Counted from the stretch's first letter, positions 24,540 through 34,220 are shown. The stretch is 64,000 bases of DNA from Erigeron canadensis (GCF_010389155.1 NC_057768.1:9298501-9362500); one strand, 5' to 3'. The notes: a model not told the origin generated them from the sequence alone. A program made the numbers and translations.

Positions 24540-24925
24540 TTTGGAATTGGAACGATCCTGTGAAGATCGTGTTAAGAAAGGAAAGGTAAGACGGTTTTCA
24601 ATGTAACTGAGACGGTCTTGAACTGAACTGGGAAGTGGGACGATCTTGAAGTGAAATGGAAACTGGGACGATCTTGAAGTGAAATGGAAACTGGGACGAT
24701 CTTGAAGTGAAATGGGACGGTCTTGGCAAGATCGTCTTATGTTCAGTGGTTGGGACGATCTTGGGCAAGATCGTCCTAGTATCTGTCAATGATTTTCCAA
24801 GGATCAAACACTTTCCAAGTGTTTAAATTGACCAAACCGATCCAAAAGGATTAGTTAGCCACAAACAAACACTTCACACCACACAACACTTGTCAGAACG
24901 ATCTTGAGAAGATCGTCCTACAAGC
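24540..24925. repeat. second palindrome array with a tandem sub-block
   Basis: The same GACGATCTT/AAGATCGTC motif as in 20700-21520. Full palindromes occur near 24549, 24716, 24754 and 24899. Between about 24610 and 24715 the half-site GACGATCTTGAAGTGAAATG repeats in tandem about three times, preceded by GACGGTCTTGAACTGAACTG. The array lies between the PBS and the gag-like ORF, in the leader of the element. Confidence 0.8.
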
Positions 24926-25375
24926 CACGAAGCACAAGAATGAAAATATGAAGTCTCAGACACTAAGACTCCATTAACGACTTAATAAATCTTCAATAAC
25001 TTTTGATTTACTAGGAGTTAGAACTTGAAATTTCTTGCAAACTGATCGTTTTCACCTTAGCTACAAATCTACAAACAAAATTCAACACAAAACACAACAG
25101 ATTCGAAACCCAAATTTTGAGCAAATGTTTTTGAATTTTCGAAAAGTAAATCAATGATATCTCCTTCGTTTCTCAACGGATTTTGATAAATTTTATATCA
25201 ATGGAATCGTATTAAGAAGATGAATCGACTGGTGTACAAATTTTGAGGTAAAATCAACTGTAGAAAAATCCCACAGTTTGATCAAAAACTTTTTTTTTTT
25301 TTTGAAATATAAACTCGAAAATTTGATTAGAAATGCACAAAATCGAGCTATGGATCGTTCAGATTAACTGATTGT

Positions 25376-25387
25376 GCTTTGATACCA
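25376..25387 (-). other. primer-binding site of the minus-strand element
   Basis: On the minus strand TGGTATCAAAGC, one base from the initiator tRNA-Met complement TGGTATCAGAGC, two bases inside the LTR that ends at 25390. It fixes the minus orientation. Confidence 0.85.
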
Positions 25388-25389
25388 AA

Positions 25390-25644
25390 TGTAAAGTATA
25401 AATTTAAGCTTGATTTGTGCAAAAATGGTGTTAGTGTGTGAAAAGGTGTAAGTGTGTGTATGGAGGTTGAAGATGAAGGTTAAAGAGAAAGTGTGTGTGT
25501 GTTTTATTAATTATGATGTAAAATGTGTCAAAAGGTTACAAATCTCATGTGGAAGGGGGTTATTTATACCTTAAAGCTAAGTTTCACTAATGCCCCTTCC
25601 ACATCTAAAATACTTACATTTTAACACCATTTTTATCTCTAACA
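25390..25644 (-). repeat. LTR at the 5' end of the minus-strand element
   Basis: On the minus strand it runs from TGTTAGAGATAAAAATGG to ACTTTACA (255 bp), with a GGTATAAATAACC TATA-like box and a CACACACACAC tract. It is much diverged from the LTR at 15179-15467. Only the first dozen bases and scattered blocks agree. Confidence 0.82.
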
Positions 25645-26300
25645 TTCTGAAGCCTCACCTCAGATCAAGATCAACATGTCTGAAGACGTTCAGACTGAAG
25701 TCAAAGACTGAAGACTGAAGAAGAAGATCATCTCAGAAGCAGAGCTCAGAGAGGATCTTACCATGATTGAAGATCTGAAGGCTCTTAGTGAAAAAGTATT
25801 TACAACACTTTTTCACTGATTACGAGGAAAGTCTTTTTGCAGCCTTTAACTACTTTTACCCGGTTAATAACCTTAAACCTGGGATCGGGATAGTTTTAGC
25901 AAAAGGTTGGGAATAAAGTATGTCAAGTCACATCAAAGAAACTTACATACTTTACCTTAAACAAGCATGTTATGGATTTGTCCTACAAATCCATAAATGC
26001 ATCCAACCATATTTGTACGGCATATTGCCATGTCATCTAGACATGTTTGCCTATAAATATAAGACTTCTCACACTTGCTAAAATGCTTGGAACTTTGGCA
26101 ATTGCAACGTGTGATATTACTCTAAGTATTCTTACGAGTAATTCCTTATCACATAGATCATTTGTATTTCTAGGGTTGTTCAGATATTTTCACAAGTGTG
26201 ATTATCTTTGTTCCGCAACAACTCTTGTATTTTGTTTATAGAAATAAATAAAATACATTGAAAAATACATCTCGACTCATTGCCATAATACTTGAATATA
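25645..26300 (+). mobile_element. orphan Sirevirus-like LTR fragment
   Basis: Directly abutting the minus-strand LTR is sequence that reads as the 3' part of another Copia LTR on the + strand. It has a TATA-like CCTATAAATATAAGAC at about 26051, then GGGTTGTTCAGATATTTTC and TTCCGCAACAACTC at 26173-26224, matching in kind the R/U5 segment of the LTR at 1873-1916. No PBS follows, and no start or partner copy is seen. The right boundary is not defined. Confidence 0.55.
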
Positions 26301-27176
26301 ATTAGTATTTATATAGTTTCAAGCACTTGTTCTTTATTGTTCATATCCATATCTGGATTGTGGTTCATAACTAGTCGTTATCTAGATTCGAACCACTTGC
26401 CAGTCGGGTTACTTGATATACTTGTGTTTATTATTATTAACCTATTTTATATCTTGTGCTCGTTGTACATCTTGTGTAGGTGGACTCACATGGTGCATTG
26501 TTGTAACCAACAAAGTGCTCTTGAATTGATATATCTAATTAAAATGTTTTAAGTTGGCAAGTTTGTTTAAGCCAATATTGGTTAGGTTTGGTTGAATAAG
26601 TTGTTTGATGGAGAACTTTTTGGGATGTGGACCGTTGGCAACTAATGACATGGGTTTGTTTGGACTAGACTATATGTGAAAAATTTGTTAAATGTTGTGT
26701 TAGTTCTTTGTTAACACTAATTGTTCACCCCAAATTTCCATATCCTGCTTAAATACCCTGTTTAGCCTAATGTTAAAACCCTTAAAGTCCTCTTCTGATA
26801 GACGTTATAGGGCGCTAGCGCCTTGGCGATGAAGGAACGAACCTAGTACAAGCCTATGGTTAAAAGAGTATGCATCACGACTTGGCTATTGAGTAATTAT
26901 TCAAATATTCCACCCCAAAAGTAAGTTAGTTGGAGTAGGATAGGCGAGATATCACTTGTTCGTTTCATTTGTGCTCAGTCGTGTTATTAAGGCTTGTATA
27001 TCAGTCAAATATTGTCAAACGTTCCAGTTTTCATTTAAGATTAAAACTGCCTAACCATTTATTCTCATTCTTGATTATGGTTGAGCTTCTTTTTGATAAC
27101 TGAAATGTAGTTCCGTAATGTACCAAGGTTTGATTTGTTTTCAGCTTAGATTTGCTTGAGGACAAGCAAAGATTAA
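26301..27176 (+). other. Athila 3' untranslated region (probable)
   Basis: No ORF with a domain. From roughly 26500 on, the sequence passes into the conserved tail GCTTGAGGACAAGCAAAG at 27154-27171, which in Athila/Tat elements lies just before the polypurine tract. The left limit, where orphan LTR material ends, is not visible to me. Confidence 0.5.
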
Positions 27177-27189
27177 GTGTGGGGGTATT
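27177..27189 (+). other. Athila polypurine tract
   Basis: GTGTGGGGGTATT immediately precedes the 3' LTR at 27190. It is the expected plus-strand primer. Confidence 0.8.
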
Positions 27190-28634
27190 TGATATGTCGT
27201 ACTTTATGTTTCCCATAGCTTAAGTAGTCGATTATCAATGTTTAAGATTCGTTTTTCGTATACATTTGGTGCGTTTATGGTATTTGTTAGTGTTTCAGGT
27301 TGATAACAGGTACCTAAGCGATAATCTGAAGAAAATGAAGTTTCTGGAGTAAAACAAGAGAGTCGAAGAGAGTATAGATTAGAAGAAAGTCGAAGAAGTC
27401 AATGTTGGTCAACACAAACTGCGACGCAGTTTGGTTATGCGTCGCAGTAATTCTTGTCGACGTTAAAACTGCTTCACAGTTACACGAAACTGCGACGCAG
27501 TTAGACCATATACGACAGAGCACCAGTCAACGAAAGTCAAGTCAACAGAAAAGTCAAAGGCAGGACTGTGACGCAGTTTAGCACCGAATCTGCAGATTTT
27601 GGGCAGCATATAAATAGCTTGCAAAAACATTCTTGAAACCCTATCTTCACTTTCCAGACGATTTTTAAGTGCTTTTTAAGGGTTTTTCTTGTATTCAACC
27701 ATTAGGAAGGATCTTAAGCTCGATTGGAACCATTTCGTTAATCGTTTTCAATTCCTTGTATTCGGTAACGATGAATTCTTCTATTTTGATTTGTTCTTTC
27801 ATATTTAATATGATTGGCTAATAGTCTTTTCATCCATCTTGATGAAGTAAGACATATGTAAGGATTGCATAATATTTTATAATTCAAGTGATTTGATTTA
27901 ACGTTGTGTCGTGATCTTAATCTATTAATTCTTTGTCATTTAATTATTGTTTGCGGATAATTTGTATTCAAGCTTAGTGGCAACTAGGGTTGTGTAGAAG
28001 TTATTTTGATTGTTTGGTTAGGAGCAATTGGTTCTATGACGGGTACAGTAGAAAGTAATTAATAATTAATAAGAATTAACGGATTGATGGTTGGGTACAA
28101 TCAATAGACACAATTGTTATCTGAAATGACCAAAACCAATGTTGAACTCGAGAAGTTATAAAAAGGCGTCTCGGGGTACCGGTCTTAATAATGGAACTAG
28201 TTTATACAAGAGAGTCAAATAAGTTGTTAACTTGACGGGTACGGGGTTGAAGATGAATTCAAGTCTTGGTCATTTAATCAACTAATTGAATTTGAACTTC
28301 ATCAAATGTGCAATCTTAACATGTTGTCGAGCAAAATCAAGATGGGTGACCTTTAAATCCTTGTTTTAAACAACAAACTCTTCTTTTGATTAATCCTAAG
28401 GGATTACTAACTAATTTTACTAACTACTTGCAAAGTGGCAATTCGGCCACAAAACCCCCCATTTTACTTGAATCACTTAATAGTTACAATTGCTTATAAA
28501 AGTACTTATGAACGATCTCGGCTTACTAGTTTTTACTATACTACATGCGATCAGGTACACTGCCTGTGAGTGTGTAGTAGTCAGTCTTTTGGTAATTTGT
28601 GTTTATAAATTTTATTACTAGATTTCACACATCA
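27190..28634 (+). repeat. 3' LTR of the Athila-type element
   Basis: A close copy of 12371-13834. An indel near 27350 removes about 22 bases (the ACAAGTGCTTACAGACG region of the 5' copy). It ends CACACATCA and is followed by the duplication GAGGT. Confidence 0.94.
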
Positions 28635-28645
28635 GAGGTCAATAG

Positions 28646-28854
28646 GTTTGATTTGTAATATGCTTGTGTGACTCCTAATTGTAATGCTTTATGTAGATAT
28701 AAAATCAGTTGTCTTGTAAAAAGTTGTTATCAGATAGAAACGAACCCAAAAGATTCAAAGGGTCACAATTTGTTAGTAATACTTTATTTGATTCTTTGTA
28801 AGCTGATAGTTATAAAAGTGTGGTTGGCTTTGTCATCATCAAATAGGGGGAGAT
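28646..28854 (+). other. Sirevirus 3' untranslated region and polypurine tract
   Basis: This is the region between the post-pol stop (TAG, 28643-28645) and the 3' LTR. It ends in AAATAGGGGGAGAT at 28841-28854, the polypurine tract. Confidence 0.8.
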
Positions 28855-29871
28855 TATTGAGTCCAAATGCTATTTGTAAATTTGGTGATGACAAATCTGA
28901 TATATAAACACTTAGTAATCTTTTGGTTCTTGTAATCTGATCTGGGTCAGACTAAGCTGACACAGCTTGCGATTTCATACCTTGTAATTGTTTATCTTAT
29001 GGAAGCAAGTGTTGTTCAAGCTGCATCAAATGGTTATAGCATTCAATCCAAGTTAAAGAGGAGGATTGAAGATAGAAGATCAAGTTGTTAGTGGAAGGCA
29101 GCTTGGGATTAGCAGTCAGCTTGGAAACACTTAGGCAGATTTGCTATTGACAAACGAGCAATCTGTGTCTGACAATCAAGTGAAGAATGACAACCTAGAT
29201 TTGTTGATAAGGATAAATGACGTGACTAGGAAGGTTCCTAGAATCTAGGTTGGTGACAGATATACATATGTGTGTCCATATTCTTATTGGAGGATCAAAA
29301 TGACGTGCTGCAGGTTTTGGGGACCACAAGTACGATCAAGGCACGATTAAATATTCCTTTGATCGTCCAACAGAATAAGAATACGTGGCTTAATTGGATA
29401 CCAAGAGAAGAATGATTTTCACCTATAAAAGCCACATTCCTTGTATGCATATGTGTGGCATTTCCTTAGAATCATTCTTTGTATAAGTTTCTGCTCTTAC
29501 ACATAGCTTAGCCTGTAAGAAGTCAACTTGGGTTGCTTCTCTTGAGCAAGAACTTATTGATTGTTGTTTGTCATTTCAGGGGTTGTTTAGATATTGTAGG
29601 TTATCTTGTTTCCGCAACAACCCTGTAATTCTTTGTATAGATTATATCTTTATAAAGGATTACATTTGAAAACCACAATCTGCGTTCAAGAATGATTGTT
29701 TATTGCTTTATTGTTTTATTGATTCTAGTTACTTAAAATTTATATTTTGCAATCTAAGTCTTTAAAACTTTATTTCAAAAGATAGTTAAGAATTAAAGAA
29801 AAGTTGTATTCACCCCCTCTACAACTATTTGTGTTTACTATACTTTGGTATATTGATACACTTCTGAGACA
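28855..29871 (+). repeat. 3' LTR of the Sirevirus-type element
   Basis: Begins TATTGAGTCCAAATGC (TG changed to TA relative to the 5' copy) and ends near GAGACA. It is about 40 bases shorter than the 5' copy through small deletions, for example around 28890 and 28970. A TA run follows it. Confidence 0.9.
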
Positions 29872-31597
29872 TAATATATATATATATATATATATATTGT
29901 TATACTTAACCTACTTACATAATTAGATAAATAATCATAAAATCAAAAAAAAAATGTAAATGTGTTCTTTGCTTCAACTTCGTCCAAAACAATAATAAAA
30001 GAAAGAAGTCAAAGCAAACTCATGATTATAAACAAATCCTTTTTAGGAACCCCAAATTCCCGTATCCGTTTCACCACATTGTCGTTTCCTCATCCAATAT
30101 AGCCTCATAGGAACAAAATATAAATAACACAAGTAAAAGGAGTAGCAAAAAGCCTCCTTAACAACCAACAGAATCTGAGTTTTTCTTCTTTGAACAACAA
30201 AATATTAATAACACAAATAAAAGGAGTAGCAAAAAGCTTCCTTAACCATTGTCTCTATAGCACCGGTACTTAACTATCCCCTGTTCCTAGCTGTCTATAT
30301 AGACAATATAATATATAGAAAATCGCAAGTGAGTTCTTGTCTGCAAAAACCTAGACTCGAAATACACAGAATAAAAACGTTTTGACTTCCAAAAACGTTT
30401 TAAAATAAAGAGCATACCAAAGTTTTGACTTCCATATGATAAATCGTAATAAAAGATGAATCACTATAATCAAGTTAGTAAATCAAACATTTTCTACCAT
30501 TTTCACTTACAATACTACTTAACCATTTTGTAAGAGTTCTTAATTGGATTACTCCAAAACTTACTTTGTAGTAAATTTTAAATCAGACAAATAGTAATAA
30601 AATAGTATCAACACACACTTCATGAGCCAAAAACATATTAACAGTATCAAGTTCAAATGTTATACTATCAACCCTTAAATGTTATACAAACTTTAGAAGT
30701 GATTATTAGCCTAACTATTTTTCATAGATAATTTGACCTAAATTTTACATCAGCTTCAACATTTGTCTACTTTACCAAAAACCCAAAAAGTGAAGATTGA
30801 AAATCAGATTGAAGTTAAAACAAATAGAGAATTACCCAAAAGAACCTCAACCGAATTAGCAGAAATCTTCTAGTTGATGATTAATAGAATACTTGCAACA
30901 ACAAGTCTATAGGTTGTTGACGTCAGATTTTGTTGTTCCTTCACGTCAAAGGTACAGAATTCCACTCTTCGTGTCTAAAATGACCAAGCAAGACCACATA
31001 TAAAGTCCCAGCCGATGGTTTCTTGCTGCAAGTCAACAAACAAATAGAGAAACAATAATAATATAAAAAAAATAGTCTAACAAAACATCTTCTACAACTG
31101 GAGGAGGGTGAGAAAGTGGCAAGACTATATTATTAAGTTTCAAGCCTTCATTGACTCGCAGGGGAAAATTCTCTTGCATCAGACCATATTGTCAAAAAAA
31201 ATTGAAATTTTTACTCACAATATATTAATGAAATGAGTATATTTTTAAATGACTCATTGTTTCAAAGTTTATAGGATTATATCCTTCAATAATATAAAGC
31301 TCACAGTATCCGTTGTTCTGCTAGAAAGACACCCATTAGCAAGAACCTTGGTCATTGACTGTCATAAGAAACAAAAACCAGAAGAACATATAGATAACGA
31401 CCCACTTGAGCATTTTCGGAATCACTTCATATCTAACGTAACTGAGAATATTTGGGTTGATACCTTCAGGATCAGCTTTTAGAATCCATGATTCAACTGG
31501 TCCCTGCTTCATAAATCCCTTTAGAAGCAACATTCTAAAGGAGATCTATTTGGAACAGCATTATTACAGAAAACATGTAAGAGAACAGCTCGAATGG
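29872..31597. other. AT-rich stretch, possible relic exons on the minus strand
   Basis: It begins with a TA microsatellite (29872-29897). On the minus strand, 31533-31336 is open and reads like a real protein, with a G-P-V-E-S-W-I-L-K segment followed by a hydrophobic stretch W-V-V-I-Y-M-F-F-W-F. Another open segment at about 31175-31075 contains L-R-V-N-E-G-L-K-L and P-P-P-V-V-E-D-V-L. I do not recognise the family. They may be eroded exons or old transposon coding. Confidence 0.3.
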
Positions 31598-31602
31598 ATA
31601 GT

Positions 31603-31989
31603 GATGCGGAATCATCTAGATTATTACGGAATAATCTAAATTTTATTTTATTTATTATTAGGCTCTTTAGTTTCCTATGTATTTAAATTAGTTTATTAAT
31701 TATTTCGGTTTCTTGTCATGAAATCCTATTATAAATAGGGATCTAAGTTTTGTTATTGTGAAGTTTTTGATAATGAAATGAAAAGTTCTCCTTCCTCTCT
31801 ATACACAATTTGTGTTTAGTGTGTGAAAACCCCTAATTTTTGGCATTCTATTTGAATCAACGAATTTTAGAAGAGTTTCCCGGCATTCTTTTGAATCAAC
31901 AGGTTCAACTATCTATCCAAAGAATTGTTCCTAGGTATTCTTAGAATCAACAGGTTTCAATTATCTATCCTCTTTTTCTCGCTACGTCA
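31603..31989 (+). repeat. 5' LTR of the 2.2 kb element
   Basis: 387 bp, TG...CA. A TATA-like TATAAATAGGGATC lies at 31730-31743. A GAATCAACAGGTT(T)CAA sequence occurs twice near its 3' end (about 31894 and 31945). Confidence 0.93.
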
Positions 31990-32020
31990 GTTGGTATTAG
32001 AGCTAAAATTTCTGATCATA

Positions 32021-33352
32021 ATGTCTCGTTGTGACGATTTAATCTATGATTCACAACCCGTGTATGATGTATACTGTGATGAGGATTGGTATCATTGGTT
32101 CGGGTCTAATGATTGTCCATATGACGAGAAGATCAATGAAAAAGATCACATGCCAACTCGGAAAATACCCAAGAATCCGTTTATTTTCGTACAACCTTCC
32201 GCAGTTGCGAGAAAAGAGGTGGTACAGATTCGTTCACCATTGGATCTCGCTGATTTTTGGATATGTGATCCAAGACTCATTGATGCACAATCTGACCGTT
32301 GGGATCTTCAATTGGAGCATTTTATAGGTAGATATTGCTATCCGAAGTTTCTACAGGTTTTCAACTTTAAAAATATGTTTGTTAAATTTATGGGTACTCC
32401 AACTTTTATCGAGTTTGATGACGAGAGGGTTGGTCCATATGAAGATGATGCATTAATTATGACCATTGATATTATGGATTATTCTAAAACTGGAAGATTT
32501 ATTCAACTCAAAGGTTATTTACATGGGCGGATGCAATTCAATAGAGCAGGGGGAGAATGACCCCACCCAATTTAGCCCAAATTAGCCCAACATAAGTATT
32601 ATAATAGTATTTTTACTTAGAACTCAAGCCCAAAATCAAAAAGAATATAAAAGAACCCACATTTTAAAAGTTTTTAGCAATATCAAATATCAATAAAAGT
32701 TTTTCATGGCTTCGTGTGTTTAAGTGTTTAGCAAAACTATTTGGCAAATATTTGGGGAATTCTTATGTTGTATACACAATATCAACTCTATCATTACAAG
32801 AAAGGAACTTCAATTTTACATAAAATAGTAGCATTATAACAACAATCTTCATAATATCATTGATATTTTTGTTGTTCTAAGTTAAAAAATTCTTTGCCCC
32901 CACCCTCTCAAAGTCCTGGATCCGCCACTGGTTACTTACAAGTTTCATCTAATGCATCGGATTCTACATTTAGTGAAGTGCTTCATGAAGATATTGCATT
33001 ATGTGCTTTTGTTGGGCTTATCAATTATTTGTCTAGATTAAAGGCCGATGATACATTACAAAAAATAAATGTTTTAACCTATGAAGTCTACAAAGGATGT
33101 CTTGGATTGGATGGACAGACAATGGTCAACCTCAAAATATTTATTAATAACGTGGATGGTGGAAAAATGTGTGGAATTCAAAGGATTAATGTTTTCATTA
33201 GGCTATCTTATATGTATGAGTCATGTGATGTTGAGTTAAAATTATATGGTGTGCCACGTAAAGCTACACACAAGCAAAACTATGTTGGGTTTAACAGAAT
33301 AATTAAAATGAATCGACATGATATCCCCTTCAACTCGGCTAGCTTGATCTAA
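32021..33352 (+). pseudogene. chimeric ORF with MSH6/MSH7-like segment, split by a MITE
   Basis: The ATG at 32021 lies 31 bases inside the PBS-proximal interior. The frame runs to the MITE at 32522, and the same frame resumes at 32939 and stops at 33352. MITE plus one target copy is 417 bases, a multiple of three, so the earlier ORF was about 304 codons. The first part is acidic and tyrosine-rich. It contains Y-E-D-D-A-L-I-M-T-I, faintly like the pre-protease linker of some Gypsy polyproteins, which is weak evidence. The second part (about 32975-33175) has L-I-N-Y-L-S-R-L-K, Y-K-G-C-L-G-L-D-G-Q-T-M-V-N-L and N-N-V-D-G-G. I recognise this as the central core of plant MutS homologue 6/7. It has no intron there, consistent with capture from spliced RNA. 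The tail after 33180 is unrecognised. Confidence 0.72.
32514..32938. mobile_element. hAT-type MITE inside the ORF of the 2.2 kb element
   Basis: The element is 32522-32930 (409 bp). The left end CATGGGCGGATGCA and the reverse complement of the right end, CAGTGGCGGATCCA, form imperfect terminal inverted repeats that continue into G-rich sequence (AGGGGGAGAATG versus AGGGTGGGGGC). The 8-base duplication is GTTATTTA (32514-32521) and GTTACTTA (32931-32938), one mismatch. Eight-base duplication and CAGTGGCGG-type ends point to hAT. No transposase is present. Confidence 0.85.
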
Positions 33353-33393
33353 AGGAAAACTCGAGGTCGAGTTCTTTTTAGAGTGGGGGAGAA

Positions 33394-33783
33394 TGATGCG
33401 GAATCATTTAGATTATTACATAATAATCTAAATTTTATTTTATTTATTATTAGGCTCTTTAGTTTTCTATGTATGTAATTTAGTTTATTAATTATTTCGG
33501 TTTCTTGTCATGAAATCCCATTATAAATAGGGATCTAAGTATTGTTATTGTGAAGTTTTTGATAATTATATGAAAAGTTCTCCTTCCTCTCTATACACAA
33601 TTTGTGTTTAGTATGTGAAAACCCCTAATTTTCGGTATTCTATTTGAATCAACGAATTTTAGAAGAGTTGTTCCTGGCATTCTTTTGAATCAACAGGTTC
33701 AACTATCTATCCAAAGAATTGTTCCTGGGTATTCTTAGAATCAACAGGTTTCAATTATCTATCCTCTTTTTCTCGCTACGTCA
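33394..33783 (+). repeat. 3' LTR of the 2.2 kb element
   Basis: 390 bp, a close copy of 31603-31989. It is preceded by the polypurine tract and followed by GATAG. Confidence 0.93.
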
Positions 33784-33788
33784 GATAG

Positions 33789-34160
33789 ACTTAAAATCAT
33801 AAACTGGTCACTGGTAAGCTTCACTGGTCCGGTGAGACTGGTCACTGGATACTCACTTGAGTGTCTAGTGGACTGGTCACCGATAAGCTTCACTGGTCCA
33901 ATTCACTGGAATGTTCCACGAGAAGAGATAACCAATTTAAAAAGTCCAGTCAAGGCGCCAGTCAATCCACCAGTTAGATTCCGAGTCAAGGTATTAGTTA
34001 ACCACCAATCGAAGACACAGTTAATATATGAGTTGAAGCTCAGTCTAAATACCAACTAATCCACCGGTAACACCCTAGTTGACCCACCAGTTAAGGTCAT
34101 GGTTTACACACCAATTAAAGCTCCGGTTCACCCACCAGTTAAGACCCCATGTACTTTATA
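33789..34160 (+). pseudogene. proline-rich repeat relic
   Basis: A 66-base-spaced repeat, ACTGGTCAC...AAGCTTCACTGGTCC, occurs at about 33806 and 33872. Downstream codons read S-P-V-K-A-P-V-N-P-P-V, and after a stop at 34057-34059 D-P-P-V-K-V and K-A-P-V-H-P-P-V-K-T-P. This P-V-K/P-P-V pattern is typical of plant proline-rich and arabinogalactan-type cell-wall proteins. Stops and lost repeats make it a decayed fragment. Origin as a host gene rather than as low-complexity sequence is inference. Confidence 0.4.
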
Positions 34161-34220
34161 GACCCATCTAAAAGGGTTAATCGTGTTTCAAATAGGACAT
34201 TAGGACTTAATCAGATTTCA

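Larger units (their letters stand above)
15179..25644 (-). mobile_element. pol-less Copia/Sirevirus-like composite element
   Basis: Read on the minus strand, the order is: 5' LTR (25390-25644), tRNA-Met-type PBS (25376-25387), palindrome array, gag-like ORF (24208-22642), non-coding stretch with a GGGGGAGAAAAAGG tract (near 22385), second palindrome array, giant post-pol ORF (20236-15507), polypurine tract (15480-15468), 3' LTR (15467-15179). No protease D-S-G, integrase, Y-x-D-D RT or RNase H motif was found in any frame. The two LTRs share the same layout and terminal TGTTAGAGATA but differ strongly inside. Flanks are CTGTG on the left and TTCTG on the right, so there is no clear duplication. 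I infer a non-autonomous Sirevirus derivative assembled or altered by recombination. Confidence 0.72.
12366..28639 (+). mobile_element. Athila-type Ty3/Gypsy element with perfect TSD
   Basis: The element itself is 12371-28634. Its LTRs (12371-13834 and 27190-28634) begin TGATATGTCGTA and end CACACATCA, and are flanked by the exact duplication GAGGT at 12366-12370 and 28635-28639. The primer-binding site is a tRNA-Asp variant at 13841-13858. The gag begins M-N-T-R-A-S-G, as in Athila. The 3' tail G-A-G-G-A-C-A-A-G-C-A-A-A followed by GTGTGGGGGTATT is also typical of the Athila/Tat group. Pol is absent: after gag the interior is occupied by a minus-strand Copia-like block and an orphan LTR fragment. 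The element is therefore immobile by itself. Confidence 0.93.
1107..29871 (+). mobile_element. Sirevirus-type Ty1/Copia LTR retrotransposon, interrupted
   Basis: A full-length but dead Copia element, defined by two long related LTRs (1107-2162 and 28855-29871), a tRNA-Met-type primer-binding site at 2170-2181 and a polypurine tract at 28841-28854. Domain order between them is gag with a CCHC knuckle, protease, integrase, RT, RNase H, then a long post-pol ORF. Integrase before RT places it in Copia. The extra post-pol/env-like ORF and roughly 1 kb LTRs are typical of the Sirevirus (Maximus/SIRE) lineage. An Athila-type element occupies 12371-28634. Without it the Sirevirus is about 12.5 kb, which is normal for the lineage. 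TATAT precedes the element and TA-rich sequence follows it, so the duplication is plausible but unprovable. Confidence 0.93.
31598..33788 (+). mobile_element. non-autonomous LTR retrotransposon with captured MutS-homologue fragment
   Basis: The element is 31603-33783. Its LTRs, 31603-31989 and 33394-33783, begin TGATGCGGAATCAT and end CTACGTCA, with the exact duplication GATAG at 31598-31602 and 33784-33788. A tRNA-Met-type PBS (TGGTATTAGAGC, 31992-32003) and the polypurine tract GAGTGGGGGAGAA (33381-33393) are present. The interior is only 1.4 kb, with one ORF and no pol domain. The LTRs are about 95 percent alike by eye. It must have been mobilised in trans. Confidence 0.93.
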
